64,000 bases of DNA from Bromus sterilis (Eukaryota > Streptophyta > Magnoliopsida > Poales > Poaceae). The first letter of the stretch is position 1. Each line of letters opens with the position of its first letter. The translations under genes and the position numbers were made by a program. Positions 23,414 to 35,353 of the stretch are shown piece after piece. The notes under the pieces were generated by a model that had not been told where the DNA came from, searched no databases, and was given only the letters and a program-made list of their open reading frames with translations. The stretch covers positions 122,182,501 through 122,246,500 of the forward strand of contig OX465596.1 of NCBI GenBank assembly GCA_950022295.1, given 5' to 3'.

Positions 23414-25880
23414 AGAACAGAATCTACTAAATTTCACACATGGTCTCTTTGGAATATTATTATGACTCATCCCTAGACCGTCGTCCAGGTACAAGTCAAT
23501 TTGATCCTCTCCCTTTCGACTTAGAGCACTCATGCAATGAATGAGCGCAATCAAGATTAGTTGGCACTTAGGATGGCAAAGAGAACAAATAATGGAGGTA
23601 GGAAGTCAAAAAGTGAGAAAGTCTCACACCAATGAGGACAACCTTAGGTGAGGGAAAGCCTAATTGTAGATATGGTGTGAGGAGTAGGGATTGCCATGCA
23701 ACGGATGCTCAATGAGCTATCTGTATATGAAATCTCTCCAATGGAGCTTGTGAGGGTGCATCCAACTTGCTTGCTCACGAAGACATATAGCTCTTTTGAG
23801 GAGGCTCATCATTGGAATATATAAGCCAAGTTCTATAGTGTAAAGGTCCCCATTTAGTCATGCATGAATGATGTGAAAACTCTCTATGAAGTACACGTGC
23901 TACTTTGAAGCACAAGTGTGGATATTTAAAAAAAGAAATAGCAGTGTTTCCCCCTTCTCTCTTTTTTTTATTTTTTTTTCTCTTTTTCTCTTTTTTTATT
24001 TTTTCGTGGCCTCTTTTGCTCTTTCTATTTATCTCTCATTTTTCCTCTTGAAGATCTTTTCATGTGTCTTCTTTTGGGATCTTCTATTTGTGTCCTCTTT
24101 GGGATCTTTTCCTCACTTTAAGGGCAACATTCTATAAATTACAAGGATGATCATGATCAACACACTTTTACAAGGTATTCATAATAAAACTAAAACTATA
24201 TCATGATGTATGCAATGTATGCATCTACTAGTGTAGCAGGATATGCAATGATACTAGCGCGTCTTGTAGAAAAAAGGTGTAAGGGCAAAGCCCAACTATT
24301 ACGCGGCTATACAATCAAGAAAAAGCATGTATGACAATGAAAGATCAAGTCATGAGAAGATGGATGTTGCATGGCAATGTATCTTGGAAAGGCTATGAAA
24401 ATGCCTTGATAGGTAGGTATGGTGGCTGTTTTGAGAAAGATATAATGAGTCTTATGATGACAGAGCGTATCATGCCAAAGATTTGGATGCACCGCTGAAG
24501 TTTGCACCGACTCTGAAAGTGAGAAAGGGCAATGCACGGTACCTAAGAGGCTAGCAAAATATAGGATGGTGGAAGTGCCAAGAATCGAATGCTCACAGTA
24601 CTCAAAGGAACTCATCCACTTGTTATCGGTAACTCTCTATCTAATCAGGAGATTCACAAAGAGAAAAGCACCCTAAGAGTAGTGTTTGGGGGCTTGGTTA
24701 TCCTTGCGCATCCTCGACCCATGATACGTGAGGCTACTATTTTACAACCACAAAGATTAATGATCTCTTTAATAGCTAGAATTCGCAAATAATTTTGTAG
24801 TTTTCAAAAATAAGCATGTTGAACCAAAATACGACACCTATCACTAATAAGCTTGAGCTCTTGACACATAGAAGTTGAAACATTACTTGTAACAACACTT
24901 CAAAACTATTGCAAGTCACCACTAAACTTAACTTAACAACCTTAAATAAATTTCATATGGGTATTATTGGAACAATTAATGTAAACAATAGCTACTATTC
25001 CCCAACTTTGTTTGAAGGTTCTTGCAAAGAAAAACCAAGAACAAAGTGTCCGAAATAGGAAAAGGCAAAACAGGACAGAAATCTGGGAAAACAAGGCAGC
25101 ATGTGAAACTTAATTTATTAGGTGCAATTTTTTATCTCAAATAAAAAGCTAGGAACTGGTGAAAGTTTCCCAATTGTATAGAGCATGTTGTGTAAACAAT
25201 TCAGATCAAAAAGATGATCTGGTGATTTTTAACGATTTGTTTCGTGGAGCAAACCGAATATGTTTTCTGGACAACATGTCACAACTTTGAAGTGTGGACA
25301 ACATGTTCGTGGAGCAAACCGAACATGTTTCAACAGAGGCTAAAACTTGACACAAAACTTGAAAATAAAGATAAAATGATGTTGCTATAGTAGTAACAAA
25401 CACCAAGACACACTAAAACAAAAAGGAAAAAACTGAAAGTAAAGATAACATGGGGTGCCTCCCAAGAGCTCTTTCTTTTTAGCCATTAATATAGGCTTAA
25501 ATTTTTAATAATGCTCTCGTAAGAATAAGAGTTGAAGCAAAAAAGAGGGCATCAACAAGAAAACCAACAACATTTATGTCTAAAATGCTTCCTATGCCTG
25601 GGAATATTGCAATGAAATGATTTACTGAAGCTCAAAGACTTAATCATAGGAAGGCAAAACATGTGCAACTTCAAAACCTTCAACATAAAGAGAGGAACTT
25701 GATATTATTGAGATACCTATAAGCATGAGTTCCCCTCTCATAAAAATTTTCAGTGGCATCATGATTAAACTCAACAATATAAGTATTACATAAAGCATTC
25801 GTATCATGATCCACAAGCATAGAAAATTTATTACTCTACACATAAGCAAAATCCTTCTCGTTAATAATAGTGGGAGAAAA
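23414..25880 (-). other. Interior of element A, no gene recognised
   Basis: AT-rich; includes a long T/C-rich tract at about 23945-24010 (purine-rich on the element's strand). Minus-strand open frames here are short and unlike known proteins. Confidence 0.55.
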
Positions 25881-25889
25881 CTCAACAAA

Positions 25890-26111
25890 TTAGCTATCAC
25901 ATAAATCATTCTTATCATGATCCACTTGAAAAATAGTATTCTTTATAACATAAGTGCCATCACAATAATCATCATAGATAGCAACTTTATCAAAATCAAT
26001 TGTATCATCTTCCAAAATAGTTGAATCATCATAAATAGGAGGCAAAGTATCATCAACATAAATTTTCACATCAAAATTTGGGGGGCTCAAAATATCATCT
26101 TCATCTAACAT
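25890..26111 (-). pseudogene. Acidic ORF fragment in leader of element A
   Basis: A 73-residue minus-strand frame, very rich in Asp, Ile and Tyr (I-Y-D-D repeated), without a recognised domain. It lies 300 bases after the primer site, where gag would be expected, but has no Gag or zinc-knuckle signature. Low-complexity acidic frames like this occur in interiors of Triticeae non-autonomous elements; a function is not supported. Confidence 0.3.
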
Positions 26112-26416
26112 GGAATCCCCAAGCTTTTTTAATCATCTCAAAATTAGCATGAAAGGTATTCAAAGAAGACATACTAGTAACATTGCTACTATCATGAGTG
26201 TTATGAAAATAATAAAGTTCCATAGGTTTTTTAATTTTCTCTTCAAACACTTCATGACCTAATTCAAGATAAAGATTATAAGGCTCTCTCTCTTTTTTTC
26301 CATAAGCCTAACTAATGAAAATTAAAATAAAAAACAAAAAATATTTAATTGCAAGATCTAAAGATATACCTTCAAGCAGTCACCTTCCCGGAGTGAGAGT
26401 GCCTCTTACCTTACTT

Positions 26417-26433
26417 CCCTAGCAACGACGCCA
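26417..26433 (-). other. tRNA-Asp primer binding site of element A
   Basis: Minus strand reads TGGCGTCGTTGCTAGGG, close to TGGCGCCGTTGCCGGGG, the complement of the plant tRNA-Asp 3' end. It lies nine bases inside the LTR end. Confidence 0.8.
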
Positions 26434-26476
26434 GAAATATCTTGATGTCTACACACGCTTCTATTCCTGTAGACTA

Positions 26477-27927
26477 CTAGCATAAGGATGGCGCGGCGGC
26501 ACGCCGTTCCCGTGTTAGAACCTTCTTGTTTAAGTTTTTTGAAAATTTATTAATCGTTAGAATAATAATAATGCTAGTCCGAGTGCTTTTGCAAATCGAT
26601 TCTTGTAAGTATTATTTGCTATATTTAAGGCTTTTTTAAAAGGTGCATGTTTTGTGTGTGTGTGTGTGTGTGTTTGAGTATAGTCTGGTGTATTTTGCGT
26701 AGAATTGAATCTTTTGTAGACAGTGATGTTTGTGGTGTTTTTTTAATTCTTTTGTAGGATGAAGTTCATTATGGATTTTTGTGGGGGTGTTATTGTGCTA
26801 GTTTTATATGTAGTGGGTTAGACTTATCTTTACAATTGGGTTATGTTTTTTTGTGGGCATGGGTTATGTTTGTTGACACCTAGCATCATCAATAATGTAG
26901 CCTCGGGTGGTGGAAAAAATAAAATATACGAGCTCTTAGACACTGCCTCCGGTGGGTACTTGCATGTATATCTGATGATTCCTGTTGAATTTCCTTGTTG
27001 TGGATGAGGTGGATAGCCAATGGTTATCGGCAACATGTCGTCGAAACTTACTACTGTCTGTGCTAAATGTTTTAGAATGGTGTAATTTTCTTTGTAGAGT
27101 TTGTGGTGTTCTGCATTTGCAATATTGGCTCCGTGAAATGCTTGGTTTGCGTGTGCCATGGTGGAGTGAAGATCGATGGTGGTCATGAATTACGATGTGC
27201 CTGATGCAAAGATATCTTTGATGGCCATTTCTGCTGCCTCTTCTATTGTTCATTTGTTGTTTGTCTAGGTGTTCTACAGAAGGTCCGGATGAGTGTGTTT
27301 TGAGATGCATGCATGCATATCTACAATTTCACGACGGCGTCGATGTGCCTGAGCAGGATCAACAACTTAGTCTACAGCAAAATAACAAATACAGATGAAT
27401 ACGCAGAGAGAGGAAACAAAATCTAAGATGAAGCAATCCAATGAATATTCAGTATAAGGGGAAAACAAACATGCTCATACCAGGGAAAGTAGAGTATGAC
27501 AATGCAGAACGTAATTGTGAAACTTGAGACCAACAGGAAGAAGAAGAGGAGGCTCCATGGATTCGCTAACAATAAAAATGATCTGACAGTACCCCATCCA
27601 TCCAAACATGAATCTCATCTTGAGGAAAACCAGGGGCAACAACCGAGGACGAATCCCCTGATTTATATCTGGGCGATGAAGCAGCAGGAATGGCGCCCCC
27701 ATCCAATCTATCCGGCGGCCGATTCATCGGGAGAAGAAACGTAGGAACATAGTATTGGGGAAGAAAGAAAAGCGGTGCCGCTGATTGATTGGGAGACCCT
27801 GTATAAAGTGGAAATGAGGAGAAGAAAACTACCATAAAAAATGGAACTCATGGCAGAACTTAAGGAAGATAGGAAAACGCTTTGAACTCACCTAAAGGGC
27901 CGAAGGTTAGCCAGTTTGTAATAAAAG
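26477..27927 (-). mobile_element. Helitron-like non-autonomous insertion
   Basis: The LTR is continuous on both sides except for this 1.45 kb block. On the minus strand the block ends in CTAG followed by host T, with a GC-rich potential hairpin (GGCG...CGCC) about 11 bases upstream, as at Helitron 3' ends; the 5' end reads CTTTTATTAC after host A, only loosely like the TC consensus. No target duplication or terminal inverted repeat was seen, also as expected. No Rep-helicase is encoded. Minus-strand frames at 27475-27702 and 27566-27835 may derive from captured sequence but were not recognised. Confidence 0.55.
26653..26673 (+). repeat. (TG)n microsatellite
   Basis: About ten TG units within the Helitron-like insertion. 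Confidence 0.9.
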
Positions 27928-29312
27928 TATGTTGGTCCTCCAAGAGCAAAGGTTTGTAAGACAGCAACAATTTTCCTCAAGTGGATGACCTAAGGTTTAT
28001 CGACTCAGAGAAGTAAAGGTTCAAGATGGTTTCTCTCAAGCAACCCTGCAATTAAGATACAAGAAGTCTCTTGTGTCCCCCAACACACCTAATACAACTA
28101 GGAGTTGTACAGGTGCACTAGTTCAACGAAGACATGGTAAAATATGGGTGATAGGTGGGGCAAAGCAAGGTAATGTAAATATGTAATAAAATTACAGGAA
28201 GGTAACAAATAGTAAAAGTGACTAAAAACAGTACTGCAAAGCTTGGGAACAAGGCCTAGGATTCATACTTTCACTAGTGGTAACTCCCAACTACATTAGC
28301 ATAGTTGAAACACATGATATTTCCACCAAAAACATTCAAGGAGACGTAACTCGGAGATCTTTCTTTTGTAGTCAAGAGAGGACGAGAATTTTGTAGGGCT
28401 ACAAAAGCACACCTTAGAGTTTGTGTTCCATATCTATGTATTTCCCAATGTCACCGCGTCCATCCAAAGAGAGTGCTAACAATCACCACAACATATCTCA
28501 AGGATAGTCAAAGACAAGCACCAAGAGACTCTCAAATCCTCAATCAATCGACAATAGAAGAAAGAACTCATGAAAATATTCTTCTAATCTATTTCCAATA
28601 GACCCAATGTCACCACGGTCTCGGAGATTATAATAGATATTATGGGAGAAGGCGAAACATCATAGGAGACAACTAGATTAACATAGCCAATGATCACAAT
28701 CAAGATCACATCATGGGAGAGAGGGAGAGATAAACACATAGCTACTCTAGAAGACCTCAGCCCCGAGGAGGAACTACTCCCGCATCATGCAAGGAGGAAG
28801 CAATGTCGATGGAGATGAATCCGGGGGCACTTCGTCGTCCCGGAAGGTTGCCGGAACAAGAACTTCTGGTCCCCCAAGCTTGTTGGCGATGGCGGCGGAG
28901 ATCGGAATTGCTTCTCGAAAAGGCATCTTTTTGCAGGGTTTCCTCGACGGGGGTAAAAATAGGAGACAAAGGGGGCATTGGGGGTGGCCTCATTAACCTA
29001 GGCGGCCAGAGGGCGCGGCCTAGAGGCACCTAGGCCAGTGGTGGCCCCCCTCCAGGTGTTCTTCTGGCTACTGGAGTCTTCCAGCGTGAAAGATATTTTT
29101 TTTTAAATCTAGAATTTTCCAAGCACTTTGATTTTTTCACCTTTTTCTGCAATGCACAGACAAAAACAGACAAAAACTGGCACTGGCCACTAGGTTAATA
29201 GGTTAGTCTCAAATATGTTGTAAATGATATGAAACTGCATCAAAACATATAGCAAAGTCACCAAAACAAGCATGGAACAAGCAAAAATTATAGATACGTT
29301 TGGGACGTATCA

Positions 29313-31558
29313 CCACCCACTTTTGCTCGACTCGGCATGGCTGGCTGGCAACAACTGTTTCGGTCGTTCCTAGTGGGCCTAGCTAAGGGGTGCTTTAAAT
29401 TCCTGGGTTGCATGAAGCAAAACGAACATGTCCTATATTTATAAGCACATTTAAGATACTAAGACAACATATCACCTTAAGATTGATGAGTCATAACAGA
29501 CGCACCGTAGTCGACGGAAACATTTCATAGAATTTCCAATTCAAGATGATGTGGACGATACAACTCAGCGCACCCTGCTAGGTGCTGAAAAATCGGAAGG
29601 AGAAGTGTGATAAGCTTTGAATCGAAGCCTCGGTAAACTGTGGAAGTAACTCTAACTATCGTTAGGTAGCAGAACCACTAAATGCACATCATATAAAAGT
29701 CTAAAATAAATCAAAAAATGTGTACATCATAAGAAGTATAGGGATTGAACCTTAGTGGATGAAAGAAACATAACCATTTGAGTTACGATAAGTTCGCTAC
29801 GAGTGGAGCGCTGGAATGGATTTGTCGATCGCGATGCTTATTTAATGTCAACAAGTGGACAAATGGACAATCTTTTTGAATGCGGGCGAAATTGCAGTCT
29901 CTCCGGCATTGAACATGCATGGAAACCGAAGCGCCCCTTCGGTCTTGTGAGGACGCCTTTAATTTTGTCTGACACCAATGCCGACTCTATGATCGATCAC
30001 GTCTGCTCTGGGCTGACATCCAATGTCAGGGGCCGACATAAATAGAGACAAACACTTCATGCGCGTAGGATTTTGGATGACCAAGTTGTCAGATGTGGAC
30101 GTGGAGGCAGTCCAAACACCCACAAAGTGATCCCCCGATTTGCATGCAAGTTGAAAAAATAGAGAAGAAAATCATTTTGCGAACACATACAAAATCATGT
30201 GGAACGGTAAAATACATTCAAACCGTTCAATTCAAATGTTAATGTGAGATTTAAGGATATGTGTCTACGCAAGGCACTTAAACCACCACACCTCATCCAC
30301 TACCATCCCTTCTAGTGCCCTGGCTATGCCATGACGGTGAGCTATAGAGCCGTGTGGGATAGCCTCTCCAACAAAGAATCACGAGTTGGCGAACATAGTG
30401 GGAAACTCGTAGGCTTGTCGTGCATGAATGATAGAGTTATTCTTTCCGTCTAGCTCGTCGAAGGTGAGGAAGACGACCTGGAGATGAACGAAGTGTTTGA
30501 CAACGAGCTATCACCTGCTCCCGAGCCAGTCCATGCATGGATGCATAACCATGAAGCAGTAACGCGCGCACTTGAACACATTCATGATGGAGGTGAAGCA
30601 GCTAGTATCACTGCCGATGTCGGTGCTCCGCTTGGCGCAGAAGGACCAACGCTACAACATCTTCCTTATCGAGCAACATAAGATGGAAGAGGAGCAAAAC
30701 TATGGTGAGTTCGCGAGCGAAAGGGGCGTCTCGGCCATGAGTGTGAAGAGCCTGAACTTCGTCGAGTAGCAGCAGGCATTGTACAAGACGCGTGATGCAC
30801 TGTGCATCCTACAATGCGATCGCGACAAATTTGTATGCGGAGGTGGCGTGGATGATTGCGGAAGACAATGTAGGAACATTTGCATCTTGTGCACCACCTG
30901 CGCCGGGTTACCATGAGGCCACGTCATCCATGTCCATTGTGGGCCTCACCTCCAACAACAACATGCAAACGGCATACCCGGACAAAAAAAGGCAGGAGGT
31001 TTTCGCATAAGACCTACGTGTACATTTCCTTCATGTTCTACCTCTCGGTAGAAGAGGGATGTCGACAACAAAGTTTCGGGGGGCAACATGAAGGTCTCGG
31101 GGACCTCGGATGCCGCGCGTGGTGCGGTGGACTCGAGGAGCTGGACAACGAGCCAAGGCGGGGCGAGCAAACGGCGTCGTTGGTGTGTCCGGCGGGCATG
31201 TGCTATGTGTTCGGCGTAAGGCCAGGCCGACATCCCACCAAATGGGGTTGCACATTTGGGTGCTTCGACCGTGTCCGCAATCCACGGTACGTCTGTTTTT
31301 CGTTTTGTTGACAAAAAATGCAAAACGTTTGTGTCTGTTTGGGTCCTTGTGTTGGAGTTTCCCTAACACTTTAAATATGTGTATCTTGCTAAAAAATAAG
31401 ACATGTCTTGTTAATGTTAGATTCTAACCTTTTCGCACACGAAGAAAGATGATTATTGAGCAATTCTGAGGAAACATCGTGCTGCAATTGAATATACTTT
31501 GAATGATCTCAAGGGCATTAGCTCTAGTATGTGTATGCATAAAATTCATACGAAGCGT
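29313..31558. other. Unassigned region with degenerate coding-like frames
   Basis: No LTR, terminal repeat or known domain was recognised in these 2.2 kb. The part from 30480 to 31310 is less AT-rich and has overlapping short frames: 30484-30681 (acidic, with H-N-H-E-A-V-T-R-A-L-E-H) and 30572-30769 (rich in Glu, Gln and Met), which read like successive parts of one frameshifted protein. Nothing identifies a gene. It could be a decayed transposon or captured gene fragment between element A and the CACTA end. Confidence 0.5.
30484..30769 (+). pseudogene. Possible frameshifted protein fragment, unknown
   Basis: Two overlapping frames (30484-30681 and 30572-30769) give charged, non-repetitive peptides with helix-like composition, including Q-H-K-M-E-E-E-Q-N. 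TAG at 30767 is followed in the same frame by more open sequence to about 30840. No recognised domain and no promoter; low confidence that it is a gene remnant at all. Confidence 0.25.
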
Positions 31559-31595
31559 CACTACTAGAGAAAAGCCTATACATGGAAACCTTATT

Positions 31596-31960
31596 AGTGG
31601 CGCATCTTTTATGTAATGCGCCACTAGGTTATAAGGGGTGGTGCACTGGCTACAAATGCGCCACCTGTCAGATCTTAGAGGTGGCGCATATTATAAAATG
31701 CGCCACCCATAAGTGTGGGCCAGCCCTGGATCCTCTTATATGTGGCGCATTTGGAATAATGTGCCACCCCTAACATCCTTATAGGTGGCGCATTTTGCTA
31801 ATGCGCTACCCCTAAGAGCTTATGGGTGGCGCATATTGGAAATGCGCCACCCTTAAGAGCTTATGGGTGTCGCATATTGGGAATGTGCCACCTATAAGGA
31901 CCTTAGGGGTGGCGCATTGTGATATGCGCCACCACTAACATGCTATATGCTCCACCCCTA
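31596..31960 (+). repeat. CACTA subterminal inverted-repeat array
   Basis: Multiple GTGGCGCAT...ATGCGCCAC units, first pair 31596-31605 with 31616-31625. In CACTA elements subterminal repeats bind the transposase-associated protein. Confidence 0.8.
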
Positions 31961-32586
31961 AGTATGGAGCTACCCTTATCTAATCCACCCCACCTACCAC
32001 CTCTCATTCACTCCACACACTTATCAAACTAGATCTACTCTTCTCACCTAGATCTATTCGGTTTAGTCCTCCTCCCCACCTCATTTCTTCCATTTATCCA
32101 TCCATACTTGGCTTAAAATCTACTTTGTTTTATATTAAAGTAAGTGGACCTCCTCCCCAACTCTTTTCTTCCATTTATCACCCATAATTGCCTTTATTAG
32201 CTTGGGGTTTGATGTATATGTGAAGCTCGGGTTTGATGAGTATGTGAAGTATATATGTGAAGCTTGTGGTGGTTTTAGGTATATATGTGAAAGCTTGAGG
32301 TGGTTTGATGTACATGTGAAAGTTTGAGGTGGTTTGATGTATATGTGAAGCTTATGGTGGTTTGATGTATATGTGACGTGTATATGTGAAGCTTATGGTG
32401 GTTTGATATATATATGAATCTTGAGTTGCCAATGTTTTGCCGAAATGTTGATTCATTTCCGTTTCGGCAAATTTTTGGCGCACTCTCCGCATGCTGCCAT
32501 TCATTATTAGGGAAGGTCATGCCTATTTTTTCTGGTGACGACCGTGATATATTATTGTGTTGCTTTCTCTGTGCACGCAGGCAATC

Positions 32587-32711
32587 ATGGTCCGCGAGAT
32601 GCTGAGCGATATCACCGTGACTACGTGGATGCAATGTGCAACAAATGACATGCTACACAATAATAGGACGGATATAAGATGTCCGTGTCGGAGATGCAAA
32701 CTGCAGTGCGT
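32587..32711 (+). pseudogene. CACTA transposase N-terminus, truncated
   Basis: After an acceptor-like TGCACGCAG, the frame from ATG 32587 encodes about 41 residues including T-D-I-R-C-P-C-R-R-C, the metal-binding pattern of the transposase-associated domain at the start of TNP2-type transposases. The Copia LTR at 32712 ends it. Confidence 0.6.
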
Positions 32712-34057
32712 TGTTGGAGATATGCCCTAGAGGCAATCATGTTATGATGTTATCTCCTTATGTATTCATGAGTTATTTGTATTGTCCTTGAACATCATCA
32801 CTGATATGTATCAATAAGTATGTGACTTGTTTGCGAGACTATATATTCTATGATGATGTTCTAATGGTCCCTAGTTGACAAGGTTATGAGGACACATATC
32901 CTTGACTAGTATATGATTCGGTTGATGACTATGTTTCACAAGTCATGAGCATGGAGATGCTACCGATAGTATGGACTTAGTGATGGGATCACTGAGTTGG
33001 ACAGAGACCCACTTTGTGACACAGCAAGATATTGTCATCTGTTAGTCTCAATACAATGTATATGCAATGTCCTAGACCTGAGGTCCTCGCATGTTCTCGG
33101 GATGAGTAATGACTCACTTAGGGACTATCAAACGCTACACCATAACTGGGTAGTTATAAAGTTAGCTTACGGGTGAGTCATGATACATGCCGCGAGACAT
33201 GGTTGATCAAGATGGGATTTGCCCCTCCACTTTGGAGAGATATTCTCTGGGCCCTCTCGATTGATAAGATTCAAAAAGCATGGCCATGCGACACGGGTTA
33301 AGGGTTAGCCCGGTTCAGGAATCTGTATCATGGTTTCGAGAAGAGAGGTCAAGCTATCACAAGGGTGACAAGTACTCGCCTTGAGCTTGACAACATAATA
33401 TCGTGAGGCAAAAGGAATTTTGCATATGACACTTTGTAATGGTTCGTCTTATGACTTTACGCATATATGGGAGTCAGCACGTTCTGCTAGGAACCGCTAC
33501 CGACTATCGAACCGGATGCGATTCAGGACGTGTCCATGTGTACGTGAACCTATAGGGTCGCGCGCTTAAGAGGAAAGGAGCCCATTCGGATGTGATATAA
33601 ATGGAATATGGATGGAGGGTCCAGATTGCCTCAAGGGTTGAGGCCATTCCACGGGCACCTATATAAGGGCTAGGGTGTACCCCGAAGGGGTACAGGTCAG
33701 ACCACAACCCTAGCCGCCACTTCACCTCCAGGCCGAGCCGCCGGACCTAGCAGTCCGCAACCCGACGCTCCTCCTTGTACGTGCGCATCCCTTGGAGGCA
33801 CTGCACCTGCGGCGATTGGACGAACTGTTCGCGGGATCGGATCGCGGCACTCTGTTCGTGGGATCGGTACGAGGGTCGGTTCGAGGGATTCGAGGAGCAG
33901 CCGGCGACGCGAATCGCCAACTCTCCTTCCGTTGTCGTGACTGCGCGTCTAGTGGTAAACCCTAATCATGTAGTTCATCTCCAGTAGCAGTGATCTTGGT
34001 TGTGCGCGGTAGAAATTTTTGTTTTAGCGCTAGTGTAGCGGACCGCGTGCCCCAACA
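32712..34057 (+). repeat. Copia 5' LTR (1346 bp)
   Basis: Begins TGTTGGAGATATGCCCTAGA and ends GTGCCCCAACA. The first bases resemble the Angela/BARE group of Triticeae Copia elements; the exact family is not assigned. 5' flank TGCGT (32707-32711) is the candidate target duplication. Confidence 0.88.
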
Positions 34058-34058
34058 G

Positions 34059-34073
34059 TGGTATCAGAGCCTC
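34059..34073 (+). other. Copia primer binding site
   Basis: TGGTATCAGAGCCTC follows the LTR end by one base; complementary to the 3' end of initiator tRNA-Met. Confidence 0.88.
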
Positions 34074-35308
34074 TTCTGCGTGGTGATGAATTCGTGATAG
34101 AATTTCATATAAATATATGTAGATCGAATCTGTGATGGTAGATCAGATTGGTTTTGCATGTTTGAGGATCTTGATTTCATGATCTGTCCCAAGGCGCGAG
34201 CTACTTAGGTCGTACCACAACTTATCCCTAGAGGTCGGTTTTCCGCCATTGGGATAGACAGTGAGCCGTAAATCCTATTGTGGCACGCGGATATCACTAG
34301 GTGATTGATCCGGGACACGGATCAGGACACGGCGTAGATATGATCTCCGTTGTCCAAAAATCTGTGAGCAGGTTCGGTCCAGAGGCCATATCTTGGTCAT
34401 ATGAACTCCGATTGAGCTGCGTGACCTACCAAACAATGCAGAATGAAAAGATATGCAAAATAGTGACTAGTGCTAAAAGAGGTTTAGATGGCGGTAGAAC
34501 GTCTAACTTTGTTTTGCAGGGTATGATTGTGATTTGGTATAGCCCATTGTGTATGTTATTATTCATGGCGTACGTGTCATGGTTTTGACAACCGGCTGGA
34601 GCCATATGGTTGTCTCATTATTCTATTAATGACCTACGTTCAACTTGTGGAGCCATGTAATGTAATTTACTTTCATAGTTATTAGTTTGTAATAGCATAG
34701 TAACTTATGTAACACTTGGCGGTTGACACCATGGCGTGGCTATGGAGATCACCACGAGGACAACCATACATGGAGATGGAGATCGCCATGGGAGGTTCGC
34801 ACACATGGACATGAAGATCACCATGCGCTATGATAAAGGGGATATACCATATCACTTGTATAAACTTCCTTTGAAAGTTTATCCCTTTATGCATCCTTCT
34901 TTGACATGGTAGATGTTTTAAGTAGGATGACCCCTCAAAGAATGTCAAGTAAAATTTGCCTCCCCAATTGTTTCACATCACATGTCATGTATGTTTAGTA
35001 GTAGGCCTATAAAATTAGGGTGCTGCTAGATCTCCTTCGCGTGATGGGTTTGTGTCGGACACTTACACGCATAGCACTTGGTTAACTTGTCGAGGCTATC
35101 AAAACAGTTTTGGGCTTCGGGGCATAGGTGTTGGTGTGTATGTGATGCGCATCAACAAACTAGTCAATTCGCCCCATCGGATCCTGAATCACTTAGTGTC
35201 AACTAGAGGGATGTTGAACTTATTGGGAGTAATTTTATTAAACCATTTAATATGAATTGCTCTTCATGAATACATGTCTTAGTATTTTGCATTTTATGTT
35301 GTAGATCA
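34074..35308 (+). other. Copia untranslated leader
   Basis: About 1.2 kb between primer site and gag ATG, without recognised coding or RNA features. Confidence 0.6.
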
Positions 35309-35353
35309 ATGGCACCACCTTCTCTAGTTACCAATTTTTCGTTGAAATGCATC
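35309..35353 (+). pseudogene. Copia gag, first 15 codons
   Basis: ATG 35309 opens M-A-P-P-S-L-V-T-N-F and is interrupted after 45 bases at the GCATC target site of Z2. The frame continues at 39454 after the duplicated GCATC, with no base lost. Confidence 0.8.

Larger units (their letters stand above)
23414..29312 (-). mobile_element. Athila-like LTR retrotransposon A, partial, reverse strand
   Basis: On the minus strand, an LTR begins TGATACGTCCC at 29312, ends at 26443, and is followed by a tRNA-Asp-type primer site and about 3 kb of mostly non-coding interior to 23414, where Y1 cuts it. tRNA-Asp primer sites are characteristic of Athila-type plant Gypsy elements; the LTR ends match a repeat very common in Triticeae. 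No gag or pol domain is visible, so it is a non-coding derivative or only the leader is present. The right flank CCACC (29313-29317) is the candidate target duplication. Confidence 0.8.
26443..29312 (-). repeat. 5' LTR of element A, with nested insertion
   Basis: Plus-strand ends are TGATGTCTAC (26443) and GGGACGTATCA (29312). Without the insertion at 26477-27927 the LTR is about 1.42 kb. Segments such as AGTGGATGACCTAAGGTTTA and AGGTGCACTAGTTC are typical of an abundant Triticeae LTR. Confidence 0.85.
31559..32711 (+). mobile_element. CACTA DNA transposon, left end fragment
   Basis: Starts with terminal inverted repeat CACTACTAGAGAAAAGCC, preceded by CGT as possible 3-base target duplication. 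An array of subterminal repeats follows (31596-31960), then a leader and the first coding part of a TNP2-type transposase (32587-32711). It is cut at 32711 by the Copia LTR. The right end is not in the window. Confidence 0.85.

Noticed and set aside
23945..24010. Polypurine tract of element A (minus strand)
   Set aside because: The purine-rich run is not followed by an LTR start on the minus strand.
24307..24615. 102-residue minus-strand frame in element A
   Set aside because: No similarity to Gag or other proteins, no domain, AT-rich composition; chance frame.
31596..31960. CRISPR-like array
   Set aside because: Units are inverted, spacing is irregular, and the stretch follows a CACTA terminus in a plant genome.
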